NCBI RefSeq assembly: GCF_001424485.1 | Contig: NZ_LMQC01000024.1 | Span: 99,477-163,476, forward strand | Direction: 5' to 3' | Source: Modestobacter sp. Leaf380 | GTDB taxonomy: Bacteria; Actinomycetota; Actinomycetes; Mycobacteriales; Geodermatophilaceae | DNA: 64,000 nt | Shown: positions 22,730 to 30,768 of the stretch, in pieces | Layout of the letters: each line of letters opens with the position of its first letter | Numbering within the stretch: the first letter of the stretch is position 1 | Position numbers and translations under genes: made by a program | Notes under the pieces: model-generated | What the model saw: the letters and a program-made list of their open reading frames with translations, nothing else | The model's database searches: none | What the model was told of the DNA's origin: nothing

Positions 22730-24046
22730 TCAGGCGGTCCAGCCGGCCTCGTCGACGCCGCCGGGGACCGGGGCGGCGGGGTCGTAGGGCTGGCGGGTGA
22801 AGGTGAAGGTGGCCAGGTCCAGGTGGTCGCCGGCGATGCGCAGGGTCTCTCCGGCGTAGTAGCCGTCCAGCCCCACCCAGCCGCCGTCGGCCCGGCGGGC
22901 GAACCGGCTGGCCCGGCCGCCGCGGCCGGGGAGCGGGCCCAGGTGCAGCAGGCCGCCGCCCACCGCGCGCAACAGGTGCGGGGCGGGGCCCCAGAACCAG
23001 ACGCCGAGGTCGCTCAGGGGCACCGGGGGCTCTGCCGGCGTCCAGGCGTCGACGACGCGCGGCTCGGCTGCCCGCAGGTCGGCCAGCAGCCCGGGCACCA
23101 GCGGGTCCAGGCCGCTGGTGGTGTTGGCGAGCATCAGCGCGCCGGCCTGCTCCTCGCGGTCGACGAACACCCCGGCCAGGAACCCGGGCATCGAGCCGCC
23201 GTGCCCGACGAGGGTGGCGCCGTCGACCCGGAGCACCTGCAGGCCCAGCCCGTAGGCGGACCATCCCGGCGCGGAGCTGTCGACGCCCGCCGGGACGGCC
23301 ATCTCGGCCAGCGTGGATCCGGCGAGCACGTCGCCGGTGTCCCCGAGCAGGAACGCGGCGAACCGGCCCAGGTCGGTGAGCGTCGACCACAGCTGGCCGG
23401 CGGCGTCCATCACCCCGGCGTCGTGCTCGGGCTCGGGCAGCACCACGTCCGCCCACGGGTGGACGGCGGTGCCCCGGGCGGCCGCGCCGCTGGGCCGCGG
23501 CGTCGTGCGGGTCATCCCCAGGGGGGCGAGCACCTCGGCGGTGACGACGTCGGCCCACGGGGCGCCGCGGTGCCGGGCGACGAGCTCACCGAGCAGGCCG
23601 AAGCCCAGGTTGGAGTAGTGGAACCGGCGGGCGGCGCCCAGCACGACGTGCTCGGGGGCCAGGGCCAGGTCGGCCAGCGTGCCGCCGGGCACCCGCTCCC
23701 ACCAGCCGCCGGGGCTCTCGCTGGAGGCGCCGGACAGGTGGCTCAGCAGCTGACCCACGGTGCGGTCGCCCAGCGGGGTGCCGGGGACGTGGGTGTCCAG
23801 CGGGTCGTCCAGGCCGAGGCGGCCCTCGTCGCGCAGCCGCATGACGGCGACCGCCGTGACGGTCTTGCTGATCGAGCCCAGCCGGTACTGCACGTCGGTC
23901 GGGTCACCGGGGACCTCCCCACGCCCGGCCGACCAGGCCAGCCCGCCGTCCCGGACGACGCCGGCGACCAGGCCGGGGGCGCGGCCGTCGCGCTGGACCC
24001 GGGCGGTGCGGGCCAGCAGGGTGCGCGCGGTGGTGGGTTCGACCAT
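22730..24046 (-). CDS. Beta-lactamase-fold serine hydrolase
   Basis: This 438-aa protein is of the class C beta-lactamase/AmpH/esterase EstB superfamily (PF00144). The nucleophile motif is S58-I-S-K61 in RLGSISKTVTAVAV, the tyrosine motif is YSNLGFGLLGELVA, and the third box is LVGHGGSMPGFLAG (HGG). The C-terminal 130 residues form a separate beta-rich lipocalin-like domain (GLDGYYAGETLRIAG) typical of this group. No signal peptide, so cytosolic. A peptidase or esterase is likely; the natural substrate is unknown. It is leaderless from TAGCCT, which overlaps the DUF3817 stop codon. Confidence 0.85.
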   Translation of the reverse strand: MVEPTTARTLLARTARVQRDGRAPGLVAGVVRDGGLAWSAGRGEVPGDPTDVQYRLGSISKTVTAVAVMRLRDEGRLGLDDPLDTHVPGTPLGDRTVGQLLSHLSGASSESPGGWWERVPGGTLADLALAPEHVVLGAARRFHYSNLGFGLLGELVARHRGAPWADVVTAEVLAPLGMTRTTPRPSGAAARGTAVHPWADVVLPEPEHDAGVMDAAGQLWSTLTDLGRFAAFLLGDTGDVLAGSTLAEMAVPAGVDSSAPGWSAYGLGLQVLRVDGATLVGHGGSMPGFLAGVFVDREEQAGALMLANTTSGLDPLVPGLLADLRAAEPRVVDAWTPAEPPVPLSDLGVWFWGPAPHLLRAVGGGLLHLGPLPGRGGRASRFARRADGGWVGLDGYYAGETLRIAGDHLDLATFTFTRQPYDPAAPVPGGVDEAGWTA

Positions 24047-24053
24047 GCCCGGC

Positions 24054-24059
24054 AGGCTA
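24054..24059 (-). promoter_or_regulatory. -10 box TAGCCT overlapping a stop codon
   Basis: TAGCCT ends 7 nt before the ATG of the serine hydrolase gene. Its TAG is the stop codon of the DUF3817 gene, the same arrangement as at 16148-16153. Confidence 0.45.
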
Positions 24060-24401
24060 GCCAGCCGCGGGGACCCGGGGGGCGTCCACCGGCAGCCGGC
24101 CGGTCTTCACGGCCCAGCGCTCGAACCAGACGGTCACGAACGGCGGGATCGAGGCGATGAGCGCGAGGGCCACGGTCCGCAGGTCCCAGCGCAGCACCCG
24201 CCAGGCCAGGAGGGTGACCAGGACGTAGACGACGAAGACCGCGCCGTGGATCGGGCCGGCGACCTGGACGCCGACCTCGGAGGTCTGCAGCACCCACTTC
24301 ACGAACATGCCGGCCAGCAGCAACGCCCAGGTCACCGCCTCGGCCAGGGCGACGAAGCGGAAGACGCGGGCGACGGTGCGGGGTGCGGTCAGGGCGCTCA
24401 C
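24057..24401 (-). CDS. DUF3817 small membrane protein
   Basis: The 114-aa protein has three to four transmembrane helices. It carries the DUF3817 pattern: RVFRFVALAEAVTWALLLAGMFVKW (residues 11-35, an AEA/W core), an HGAVFVVYVLV helix and a WRWDLRT-type turn. DUF3817 proteins are common in actinobacteria, sometimes fused to glycosyltransferases, and their role is unknown. GTG 24401 is the only start leaving the helix complete. It lies downstream of the nlpC/p60 terminator repeats. Confidence 0.85.
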   Translation of the reverse strand: MSALTAPRTVARVFRFVALAEAVTWALLLAGMFVKWVLQTSEVGVQVAGPIHGAVFVVYVLVTLLAWRVLRWDLRTVALALIASIPPFVTVWFERWAVKTGRLPVDAPRVPAAG

Positions 24402-24467
24402 GTCACCCCCCAACGCCCCGGGGCCGCTCCGGGTCCCCGGGTGTGACCGACCTCCCGCCGGGGTGTC

Positions 24468-24541
24468 CCGGACAGCACGAGGCGCCGGACAGCACGAGGC
24501 CCCGGACAGCACGAAGCCCTGGACAGCACGACGCCCCGGAC
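24468..24541. repeat. 17-bp tandem repeat derived from a terminator arm
   Basis: Four full and one partial copies of CCGGACAGCACGAGGCC (period 17, units at 24468, 24485, 24502, 24519 and 24536) run directly into the hairpin 24527-24566. The last units form the left arm of that hairpin, so the array looks like amplification of one terminator arm. Confidence 0.9.
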
Positions 24542-24566
24542 ACCAGGCGGTGTCCGGGGCGTCGTG
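24527..24566 (-). terminator. nlpC/p60 terminator, perfect 18-bp stem
   Basis: CACGACGCCCCGGACACC pairs perfectly with its complement around the loop AGGC, 15 bp after the stop of the cell-wall hydrolase gene. Confidence 0.85.
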
Positions 24567-24580
24567 GTGCAGCGGGTGGG

Positions 24581-25744
24581 TCAGCCGGCGAGGCGACGCA
24601 TGGCGGTGATGCTGCCCATGGTGTCGATGCTGGCGACCTTGACGACGTCGCCCGAGGTGGGCGCGTGCACCATCTGGCCGTTGCCGATGTAGATGCCGAT
24701 GTGGCTGACCGGGCTGTAGAAGGCGATCAGGTCGCCGGGCTGCAGGTCGGCGCGGGAGACGGCCTGGCCCATCGAGGCCTGCATGCGGCTGGAGTGCGGC
24801 AGCGAGATGCCGGCCGCGGCGTAGGCGTACTGCACCAGACCCGAGCAGTCGAAGCTGTTCGGGCCGGAGGCGGCCCACACGTACGGGTCGCCGCGCTGGG
24901 CCATCGCCGTGTCGACGGCGATCTGGGCGGCAGCGCTGTTGGCGACCACGGTCGAGCCGCCGGACGCCTCCTCGGAGGCGGGCGCCGATCGGCTCGACGA
25001 CGACGACGAGGAGGAAGACGACGCCGACGACGAGGAGCTGCTGGTGGCAGCCGGGGCGGCCGCTGCCGCGGCTGCGGCCGCCGCCTGGGCGGCCTGCTGC
25101 TCGGCGGCCGACAGCGCGGAGTACTGCGCCTGGTAGTCGGCGATCTGGCTGTTCAGCGCGGCCTGCTGGGCGGTGACGCTGTCCAGCTGGGCCTGCGCGT
25201 CGGCAGCGGTCTGCTCGGCGGTCTGCTGCGCGGCGGCGGCGGAGTCGTTGGCGGACTGGGCGGCGTCGAGCACCTCGGTGCTGTGCGCGGAGAGCTGGTC
25301 CAGCGTGGTCATCTGGTCGACGAAGTCACCGGCGGATCCGCTGGTCAGCATCGCCTGCAGCGAGCTGAGCTGGTTGCCGCCGGTGTAGGCGGTGCGGGCC
25401 ACCGAGGTGACCGACTGCTGGGCCCCGGAGTAGGCCTGCTGCGCGGCGGCGGCGTCGGTGGCGGCCTGCGCGGCGGCGGCCTGGTCGGCGGCCAGTTCCT
25501 CGCGGGCGGTGTTGAAGTCCTCGGTGACGACCTCGAGCTCGTGGCCCTTGGCGGCGATGAGCTGGGCGGCCTCGGCGGCGGTGGTGGGCTCGCTCGCCGG
25601 GGCGGACTCGGTGGTGGCCGGCGCGTCGGGGGCGGCCAGCGCCGGCGTGGAGGTCAGGACGACCCCGGCGGCGGCGAAGAGGGTGATCGCTGCGCGACGT
25701 CCGCGGAGGGCGGGACGGCGCGCGGGCATGCTCGAACTCGCCAT
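24581..25744 (-). CDS. NlpC/P60 cell-wall endopeptidase (RipA-like)
   Basis: The 387-aa secreted peptidoglycan hydrolase has a signal peptide (about 1-38, ITLFAAAGVVL then STPALAAP). A long Ala/Gln-rich coiled coil (55-230) is followed by a poly-Ser spacer (235-251). The C-terminal NlpC/P60 domain (270-387) has catalytic C300 in NSFDCSGLVQYAYA and H348 in SHIGIYIGNGQMVHAP. It cleaves the D-Glu to diaminopimelate bond in stem peptides; the coiled coil probably serves activation by a divisome or FtsX-like partner. The long 5' UTR carries a c-di-AMP riboswitch. Confidence 0.95.
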   Translation of the reverse strand: MASSSMPARRPALRGRRAAITLFAAAGVVLTSTPALAAPDAPATTESAPASEPTTAAEAAQLIAAKGHELEVVTEDFNTAREELAADQAAAAQAATDAAAAQQAYSGAQQSVTSVARTAYTGGNQLSSLQAMLTSGSAGDFVDQMTTLDQLSAHSTEVLDAAQSANDSAAAAQQTAEQTAADAQAQLDSVTAQQAALNSQIADYQAQYSALSAAEQQAAQAAAAAAAAAAPAATSSSSSSASSSSSSSSSSRSAPASEEASGGSTVVANSAAAQIAVDTAMAQRGDPYVWAASGPNSFDCSGLVQYAYAAAGISLPHSSRMQASMGQAVSRADLQPGDLIAFYSPVSHIGIYIGNGQMVHAPTSGDVVKVASIDTMGSITAMRRLAG

Positions 25745-25769
25745 GTGAGGCGGGTGGTCCTTTCTTCCA

Positions 25770-25940
25770 ACGAGCCGCCTACCGGGTTAGCTGACGGATT
25801 CGGACGGGAAGGTCGCCCGGCACGTCCGACCCTGGGTGGGTCGGGAGTGCTTCACCCCAGTGCTGCGGTGGGTCCCCGGTCCGCTGCTCCTCGGTGCCCG
25901 ACCCGGGGGTCGGACGGTGTTCCGGTGTGGTGCGCGAGGG
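25770..25940 (-). promoter_or_regulatory. c-di-AMP riboswitch (ydaO-yuaA class)
   Basis: Read on the minus strand, the 5' UTR of the nlpC/p60 gene holds the conserved ydaO-type blocks in order: GGGGACCC (25877-25870), GGGGTGAA (25858-25851), AGGGTC, then AATCCGTCAGCTAACCCGG with GTAGGCGG (25800-25777). These are the known invariant stretches of the class, which in actinobacteria typically sits before rpf and NlpC/P60 cell-wall hydrolase genes and switches them off when c-di-AMP is high. The 5' boundary is approximate. Confidence 0.9.
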
Positions 25941-26011
25941 GCGTGCGGTTCGGCGGCGTCCGGTCGGTGTCACCCAGGGAGGGCGACGGATGAATCCGTC
26001 CGGACTGGCCG

Positions 26012-26040
26012 ACCGTAGGTCGGTCACGTAGTCATGACAA
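26012..26040 (-). promoter_or_regulatory. Candidate promoter of the riboswitch-nlpC transcript
   Basis: On the minus strand TTGTCA (26040-26035) is 17 bp from TACGGT (26017-26012). Initiation there would put the c-di-AMP aptamer at the 5' end of the RNA. A CCGACC-GTA-GGTCGG dyad (26009-26023) overlaps the -10. Confidence 0.5.
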
Positions 26041-26115
26041 CCGGCGGGGGTGCTTTTGTGGACATCTTCATGCGCGTCGTGTGGACACGCTCACAACGGG
26101 TGAGGAGCTGACTGC

Positions 26116-26655
26116 GTGCGGGGACTGGCACGCCGCGAGTTCTGCCTGGTCCTGCTACGCCGGATGAGCGACCTCCGACCCGACCTGGTGGCCGACGCGC
26201 TCCCCCGAGTGGAGGCCACCCGGGCCCAGGCGCACGCCGCGCACACCCGGTGGCAGGCCCTCCAGCACGCACCGGGCGGACCCCGCGGCGGCGCGGCGTT
26301 CACCGCCGTCCTCGGCCCCCCGGAGGAGGAGACCGCCAGCGCCTGGGGCGACCTGCCCCTGCTCGTCCGGCGGTGGCCGCTGCCGCTGTGGCCGCAGTTG
26401 CGCTGGGAGGTCGTCGCGGGCCCCGACGGTCAGGTGCTGCGCACCCAGCTGGTCCGGGCGCCCGGCTCGACGGTGCCGCCGGCCACGGTGGACGACCTGC
26501 GCGTCTGGGAACACGTCGTGGACGACGTCGGCGCCGTCGAGGGCGCCACCGTCGTCGACGCCGAGGTGCCCACCCGGGACGAGCTGCACCTGCCACGCGG
26601 CGTCCGCACCCGGTTCGTGTGGGGCCTGCTGCAGGACGTCCAGCGGGCAGGATGA
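26116..26655 (+). CDS. Uncharacterised 179-aa protein
   Basis: This is a soluble protein without signal peptide or membrane segments. The N-terminal half is helical (RREFCLVLLRRMSDLRPDLV); the C-terminal half looks beta-rich with WPLPLWPQLRWEVVAG and VRAPGSTVPPATVDDL. No known family was recognised. GTG 26116 has GAGGAG 10 nt upstream. The stop overlaps the ATG of the acetyltransferase (ATGA), the first of four tightly packed genes up to 29783, so this gene probably belongs to the same operon. Confidence 0.6.
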   Translation: MRGLARREFCLVLLRRMSDLRPDLVADALPRVEATRAQAHAAHTRWQALQHAPGGPRGGAAFTAVLGPPEEETASAWGDLPLLVRRWPLPLWPQLRWEVVAGPDGQVLRTQLVRAPGSTVPPATVDDLRVWEHVVDDVGAVEGATVVDAEVPTRDELHLPRGVRTRFVWGLLQDVQRAG

Positions 26656-27119
26656 CCGGCGTGCCGACGCTCTCCCCGACCACGTGGTCCGACCCCCGGG
26701 TCCAGGCCCTCTCCGACGCCCAGCAGGCAGAGCTGCGGGACCGCTACGACGGGCGAGGGGAGTCCGGCACCCCACCGACCGCCGAGGACGTCGCCGTGGT
26801 CCTGCTGCTGACCGAGGAGGACGGGACCCCGGTCGGCTGCGGCGCGCTGCGGCCGCTGGAGCCCGGCGTCGCCGAGCTCAAGCGGATGTACGTGGCACCT
26901 CCAGCACGCGGGCGTGGGCTGTCCCGGCTGGTGCTCACCGGCCTCGAGGACGTCGCCCGCGAGCGCGGCTGGGGCACGCTCCGCCTGGAGACGGGGCCGC
27001 TGCAGCACGAGGCGATCGCGCTGTACGAGCGGTCCGGGTACCGCCCGATCGAGGCCTTCGGCCACTACCGGGACGAGCCCGACGAGTGGTCCCGCTACTA
27101 CGAGAAGGAGCTGGCGTGA
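26652..27119 (+). CDS. GNAT family N-acetyltransferase
   Basis: The 155-aa acetyltransferase has the acetyl-CoA-binding loop MYVAPPARGRGLSRLVLTGLEDVA (R-G-x-G signature GRGLS within it) and the GNAT C-terminal motifs LRLETGPLQHEAIALYERSGY and FGHYRDEPDEWSRYYEK. It acetylates a small molecule or protein N-terminus; the substrate is unknown. It is overlapped by 4 nt with genes on both sides (ATGA upstream, GTGA downstream), indicating one transcript with the FAD oxidoreductase and alcohol dehydrogenase. Confidence 0.9.
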   Translation: MTGVPTLSPTTWSDPRVQALSDAQQAELRDRYDGRGESGTPPTAEDVAVVLLLTEEDGTPVGCGALRPLEPGVAELKRMYVAPPARGRGLSRLVLTGLEDVARERGWGTLRLETGPLQHEAIALYERSGYRPIEAFGHYRDEPDEWSRYYEKELA

Positions 27120-28666
27120 CCCTTCCGCCCGGGACCAGCAGCAGGTACGACGTCGTCGTGGTCGGGGGCGGGCACAACGGCCTGGTCGCCGCGGCCTACC
27201 TGGCCCGGGCCGGACGCTCGGTGCTGGTCCTGGAGCGGCGGGCCGGCCTGGGCGGCGCGGCGGTCAGCGAGCGGGTGTTCCCCGGCGTCGACGTCCGGCT
27301 GTCGGCGTACTCCTACCTGGTCAGCCTCCTGCCCGACCGGATCTGCGCCGACCTGGGCCTGGACCTGGCCCTCGCCGACCGCGCGGTCAGCTCCGCCACG
27401 CTGCTGGGCGGTCGGGCCCTGGTGGTCGAGCGGGACCCCGGCCGCGCGACGGCGGAGTCCTTCCGCGCGCTGACCGGCTCGGACGCCGAGTGGGACGGCT
27501 GGCAGCGCTTCTACGGCCGGCTGGCCGAGCTCGCCGAGGACCTCTCCCCCACCCTGGTCGAGCCGCTGCCCAGCGCGGCGCAGCTGGAGGCCCGGCTGCG
27601 CGACCCGGGGCTCTACCGGGACCTGGTCGAGCGGCCGCTGGCCGACGTCGTCGCCGACCACCTGGACCACGACGTCACCCGCGGCATCGCGCTCACCGAC
27701 GGGCTGATCGGCACGTTCGCCGACGTGCACGCCGCCGACGGCCTCGCCGGCCGCTGCTTCCTGTACCACCTGGTCGGCAACGGCACGGGCCTGTGGCGGG
27801 TGCCGGTCGGTGGGATGGGCGCGGTCAGCGGGGCGATGGCGGACTCGGCCCGGCGGGCCGGCGCCGAGCTGGTCACCCGGGCCACCGTCACCGCCGTCGA
27901 GACCCGGGACGACGGGGCCACCGTGCACTGGACCGACGACGACGGGACGGCGCACGCCGCGGACGCCGGGCACGTCGTCGCCGGGTGCGCGCCCGCCGTG
28001 CTCGACGAGCTCACCGGCGCGACGGCCGGCCCCCGGCCCGTCGGTGCCCAACTCAAGATCAACATGGTGCTCACCCGGTTGCCCCGGACGCTCTCGGGCC
28101 TGGACCCGGCGGTGGCGTTCGGCGGCACCTGCCACGTCGACGAGGCGGCGTCCCAGATCGACGCGGCGTACGCCAGGGCCGCGACCGGGGCACTGCCCGA
28201 CGTCGTCCCGTTCGAGGTGTACTGCCACTCGCTGACCGACCCGGGCATCGTGGGCGACACCGGGCTGCACACGCTGACCGTGTTCGGCCTGCACACCCCC
28301 GCCGACCTGTTCCGCGCCGACCCCGTCGGCACCCGGGAGGAGGCGGTGCGCCGGGTCGTCGCGCAGCTGGACGCCCAGCTCGACGAGCCGCTGGCGGACT
28401 GCCTGGCCCGCGACGCCGACGGCCGGCCCTGCCTGCAGGCCGCCTCCCCGCTGGACGTCGAGGCCTCCCTCGCCATGCCGGGCGGGCACATCTTCCACGG
28501 CGACCTGGCCTGGCCGGTCGGCACCGACGCCCAGCCGGCCGGCACCTGGGGCGCGGCGACCGCCCACCCCCGGGTGGTCGCGGCCTCCAGCGGCGGCACC
28601 GTCCGGGGCGGCGCGGTCAGCGGCCTGGGCGGGTACGCGGCGGCGCGGCACCTGTTAGACACCTGA
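27116..28666 (+). CDS. FAD-dependent phytoene desaturase-like oxidoreductase (PYROXD2-type)
   Basis: This 516-aa flavoprotein has the N-terminal dinucleotide-binding motif VVVVGGGHNGLVAAAYLARAG and LERRAGLGGAA, as in the carotenoid-desaturase/PYROXD2 family. A C-terminal segment GGTVRGGAVSGLGGYAAARHLL closes the FAD fold. The family pattern SAYSYLVSLLP and LTDGLIGTFADVH marks the PYROXD2 group rather than true CrtI enzymes. The substrate is unknown; no carotenoid genes are near. GTG 27116 overlaps the acetyltransferase stop by 4 nt. Confidence 0.87.
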   Translation: MTLPPGTSSRYDVVVVGGGHNGLVAAAYLARAGRSVLVLERRAGLGGAAVSERVFPGVDVRLSAYSYLVSLLPDRICADLGLDLALADRAVSSATLLGGRALVVERDPGRATAESFRALTGSDAEWDGWQRFYGRLAELAEDLSPTLVEPLPSAAQLEARLRDPGLYRDLVERPLADVVADHLDHDVTRGIALTDGLIGTFADVHAADGLAGRCFLYHLVGNGTGLWRVPVGGMGAVSGAMADSARRAGAELVTRATVTAVETRDDGATVHWTDDDGTAHAADAGHVVAGCAPAVLDELTGATAGPRPVGAQLKINMVLTRLPRTLSGLDPAVAFGGTCHVDEAASQIDAAYARAATGALPDVVPFEVYCHSLTDPGIVGDTGLHTLTVFGLHTPADLFRADPVGTREEAVRRVVAQLDAQLDEPLADCLARDADGRPCLQAASPLDVEASLAMPGGHIFHGDLAWPVGTDAQPAGTWGAATAHPRVVAASSGGTVRGGAVSGLGGYAAARHLLDT

Positions 28667-28667
28667 C

Positions 28668-29783
28668 GTGGAGACGACGGGCGCAGTGCTGCGCGGTGCC
28701 GGTGACCAGTACGAGCTCGTGACCCTGGAGGTCGGCGACCCCGGCCCGGGCGAGGTGCTGGTCGAGATGGCCTACGCGGGGCTCTGCCACTCCGACGAGC
28801 ACCTGCGGCACTCCAACCCCGGCGGGCGCTACCCGGTCGTCGGCGGCCACGAGGGGTCCGGCGTCGTGCTCGCCGTGGGCCCGGGCGTGCGCCGCGTCGC
28901 CCCCGGGGACCACGTCGTCGCCAGCTTCCTGCCGGCCTGCGGGGTGTGCCGGTGGTGCGCGTCGGGCCGGTCCAACCTGTGCGACCTGGGCGCCACCATC
29001 GCCACCGGGCAGCTGCCCACCGGCACCTGGCCCTTCCGGCTGGACGGCGAGCCGCTGGGCGGGTTCTGCATGGTGGGCGCGTTCGCCCGCCACTCGCTGC
29101 TGTCCGAGGCCTCGGTCATCCGGCTGGACCCCTGGGTCGCCCTGGACACCGCCGCGCTGATGGCCTGCAGCGTGCCCACCGGCTGGGGCTCGGCGGTCTA
29201 CGCCGGCGGCACCCGGCCCGGGGACACCGTCGTCGTCGTGGGCTGCGGCGGGGTCGGGGTCAACGCCGTCCAGGGCGCGGTGCACGCCGGCGCCTCGCAC
29301 GTCATCGCCGTCGACCCGGTCGCCTTCCGGCGTGACTTCGCACGGTCCGTCGGGGCCACGCACGCCGTCGAGGACACCGGGGCCGCGGCCGCGCTGGCCC
29401 GGGAGCTCACCCGGGGCAACGGCGCGGACGTCGTCGTCCTCGCCGTGGGCGCCACCGACGCCGACACCACCCGCGCCGCCGCCCGCTGCCTGGGCAAGGG
29501 CGCCACCCTGGTGCTCACCGCGCTGGCCGACATCGGCTCCGACGTCACCGTCGCGCTGCAGGGCAACGGGCTCACCGTCTTCGAGCACCGGGTGCAGGGC
29601 GCGCTGTTCGGCAGCTGCAACGCCCACCGCGACGTCCCGATGCTGCTGCGCCTGGCCGCCGAGGGGAAGCTCGAGCTCGACCGGCTGGTGACCCGCCGGT
29701 ACTCCCTGGACCAGCTCACCCAGGGCTTCGCCGACCAGGCCGCCGGCGAGACCATCCGCGGCCTCCTGGTCCACGCCGACTGA
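28668..29783 (+). CDS. Zinc alcohol dehydrogenase, NDMA-dependent type
   Basis: The 371-aa medium-chain dehydrogenase carries catalytic zinc ligands Cys in GLCHSDEH and His-Glu in GGHEGSGVV, and a full structural zinc loop with CGVCRWCASGRSNLC. The Rossmann motif VVVVGCGGVGVNAVQGA binds NAD(P). The block SVPTGWGSAVYAGGTRPGDTV is typical of the Rxyl_3153/NDMA-dependent family, whose cofactor is tightly bound and which may use mycofactocin as electron acceptor. It starts 1 bp after the oxidoreductase stop, last in the four-gene unit. Confidence 0.88.
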   Translation: METTGAVLRGAGDQYELVTLEVGDPGPGEVLVEMAYAGLCHSDEHLRHSNPGGRYPVVGGHEGSGVVLAVGPGVRRVAPGDHVVASFLPACGVCRWCASGRSNLCDLGATIATGQLPTGTWPFRLDGEPLGGFCMVGAFARHSLLSEASVIRLDPWVALDTAALMACSVPTGWGSAVYAGGTRPGDTVVVVGCGGVGVNAVQGAVHAGASHVIAVDPVAFRRDFARSVGATHAVEDTGAAAALARELTRGNGADVVVLAVGATDADTTRAAARCLGKGATLVLTALADIGSDVTVALQGNGLTVFEHRVQGALFGSCNAHRDVPMLLRLAAEGKLELDRLVTRRYSLDQLTQGFADQAAGETIRGLLVHAD

Positions 29784-29790
29784 CCCCGCC

Positions 29791-29862
29791 CCCTGCGGCA
29801 GAGGAAGCTCTACACCCCCTCCTGACGCGGATGGAGGGTGTAGAGCTTCCTTTGCCGCAGGG
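29791..29862. repeat. Dispersed palindromic element, copy 2 (near-perfect)
   Basis: Arms 29791-29822 and 29833-29862 match almost perfectly over 30 nt; the left arm begins CCCTGCGGCAGAGGAAGCTC and carries CTCTACACCCC. It shares the core AGGAAGCTCTACACCC with copy 1 at 14861-14932. It fills the gap between the convergent alcohol dehydrogenase (+) and sugar permease (-) genes, so a two-way terminator role is likely. Confidence 0.88.
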
Positions 29863-29867
29863 CGGCG

Positions 29868-30761
29868 TCAGCCCTTCACGCCGCCCTCGTTGGCGCCGGC
29901 GACGAAGTAGCGCTGGAAGACGAAGAACACGACCGCCACCGGGATGGTCATCAGCAGCGCCGCGCCCAGGGTGAGCGGGAACTGGTTGCCCGAGCCCAGC
30001 TGGCCGGTGGTGAGCGTCGCGACGCCCTTGGTCAGCGTGTAGAGGTCGCGGTCCTGGGACGCCACGATGAAGTGCGGCAGCTCGTTCCAGGACGCCTGGA
30101 AGCTCAGGATCGTCAGGGTGATGAGGGCCGGGCGGGCCATCGGCAGCACGACGGACCAGAACACCCGGAAGGTGCCGGCGCCGTCGATCCGGGCGGCCTC
30201 CTCGATCGAGGCCGGGACCGACTCGAAGAACTGCTTCATGATGAAGATGCCGGCGGCGTCGGCGACCAGGGGCAGGAACAGCGCCACCGGGGTGTCGTAG
30301 ATGCCGAGCTGGTTGAGCACCAGGAACTTCGGGATCAGCAGCACGACGCTGGGCACGGCCATCACGGCCAGGATCGCGGTGAACACCGCCGACCGGCCGC
30401 GGAACCGCAGCCGGGCCAGTGCGTAGCCGGCGAGGGAGTCCAGGAACACCCGCAGGCCGGTGACCAGCACCGACACCCACACGGAGTTGAACGCCCACAG
30501 GGTGAAGTCGGTCTCCAGCAGCCGGCTGAAGGCCGCCGTCGTCACCGGGTCGGGCAGCAGCGTCAGCGGGGAGTTCGTGGCGTCGCTGTTGGTCTTGAAC
30601 GACGTCACGATCTGGATCAGGAACGGGTACAGGTAGACGATGGAGAAGAAGACCAGGACGACGTAGGCCAGGAACCGGCCCACCTGGCGCAGCGGCCGCC
30701 CCCCGGACCGGCGGGGCGCCGGCGCCGGGGTCTCGACGGGGGCTTCGAGCGTGGTGGTCAC
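29868..30761 (-). CDS. Carbohydrate ABC transporter permease (MalG type)
   Basis: This is a 297-aa inner-membrane permease with six helices and a basic/Pro-rich N-terminus. The EAA loop that contacts the ATPase is SIEEAARIDGAGTFRVFWSV (about 180-199). Other CUT1 hallmarks are SLAGYALARLRFRGR and the C-terminal FVFQRYFVAGANEGGVKG. It is the last gene of the binding-protein/permease set, 7 bp behind the MalF-type gene. No ATPase is encoded here; a shared MsiK-like ATPase elsewhere is the usual actinobacterial solution. Confidence 0.93.
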   Translation of the reverse strand: MTTTLEAPVETPAPAPRRSGGRPLRQVGRFLAYVVLVFFSIVYLYPFLIQIVTSFKTNSDATNSPLTLLPDPVTTAAFSRLLETDFTLWAFNSVWVSVLVTGLRVFLDSLAGYALARLRFRGRSAVFTAILAVMAVPSVVLLIPKFLVLNQLGIYDTPVALFLPLVADAAGIFIMKQFFESVPASIEEAARIDGAGTFRVFWSVVLPMARPALITLTILSFQASWNELPHFIVASQDRDLYTLTKGVATLTTGQLGSGNQFPLTLGAALLMTIPVAVVFFVFQRYFVAGANEGGVKG

Positions 30762-30768
30762 GGCTGCC

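Noticed and set aside
24468..24541. CRISPR array
   Set aside because: The units are 17 bp and directly adjacent, with no spacers and no cas genes. It is a tandem repeat feeding a terminator stem.
25779..26027. Small open frames on both strands upstream of the nlpC/p60 gene
   Set aside because: They overlap the conserved c-di-AMP riboswitch and have no ribosome site or recognisable product.
14861..29862. Composite transposon bounded by the two palindromic copies
   Set aside because: The copies are internally palindromic, and the genes between them are core metabolic genes with no transposase. They look like independent dispersed elements.
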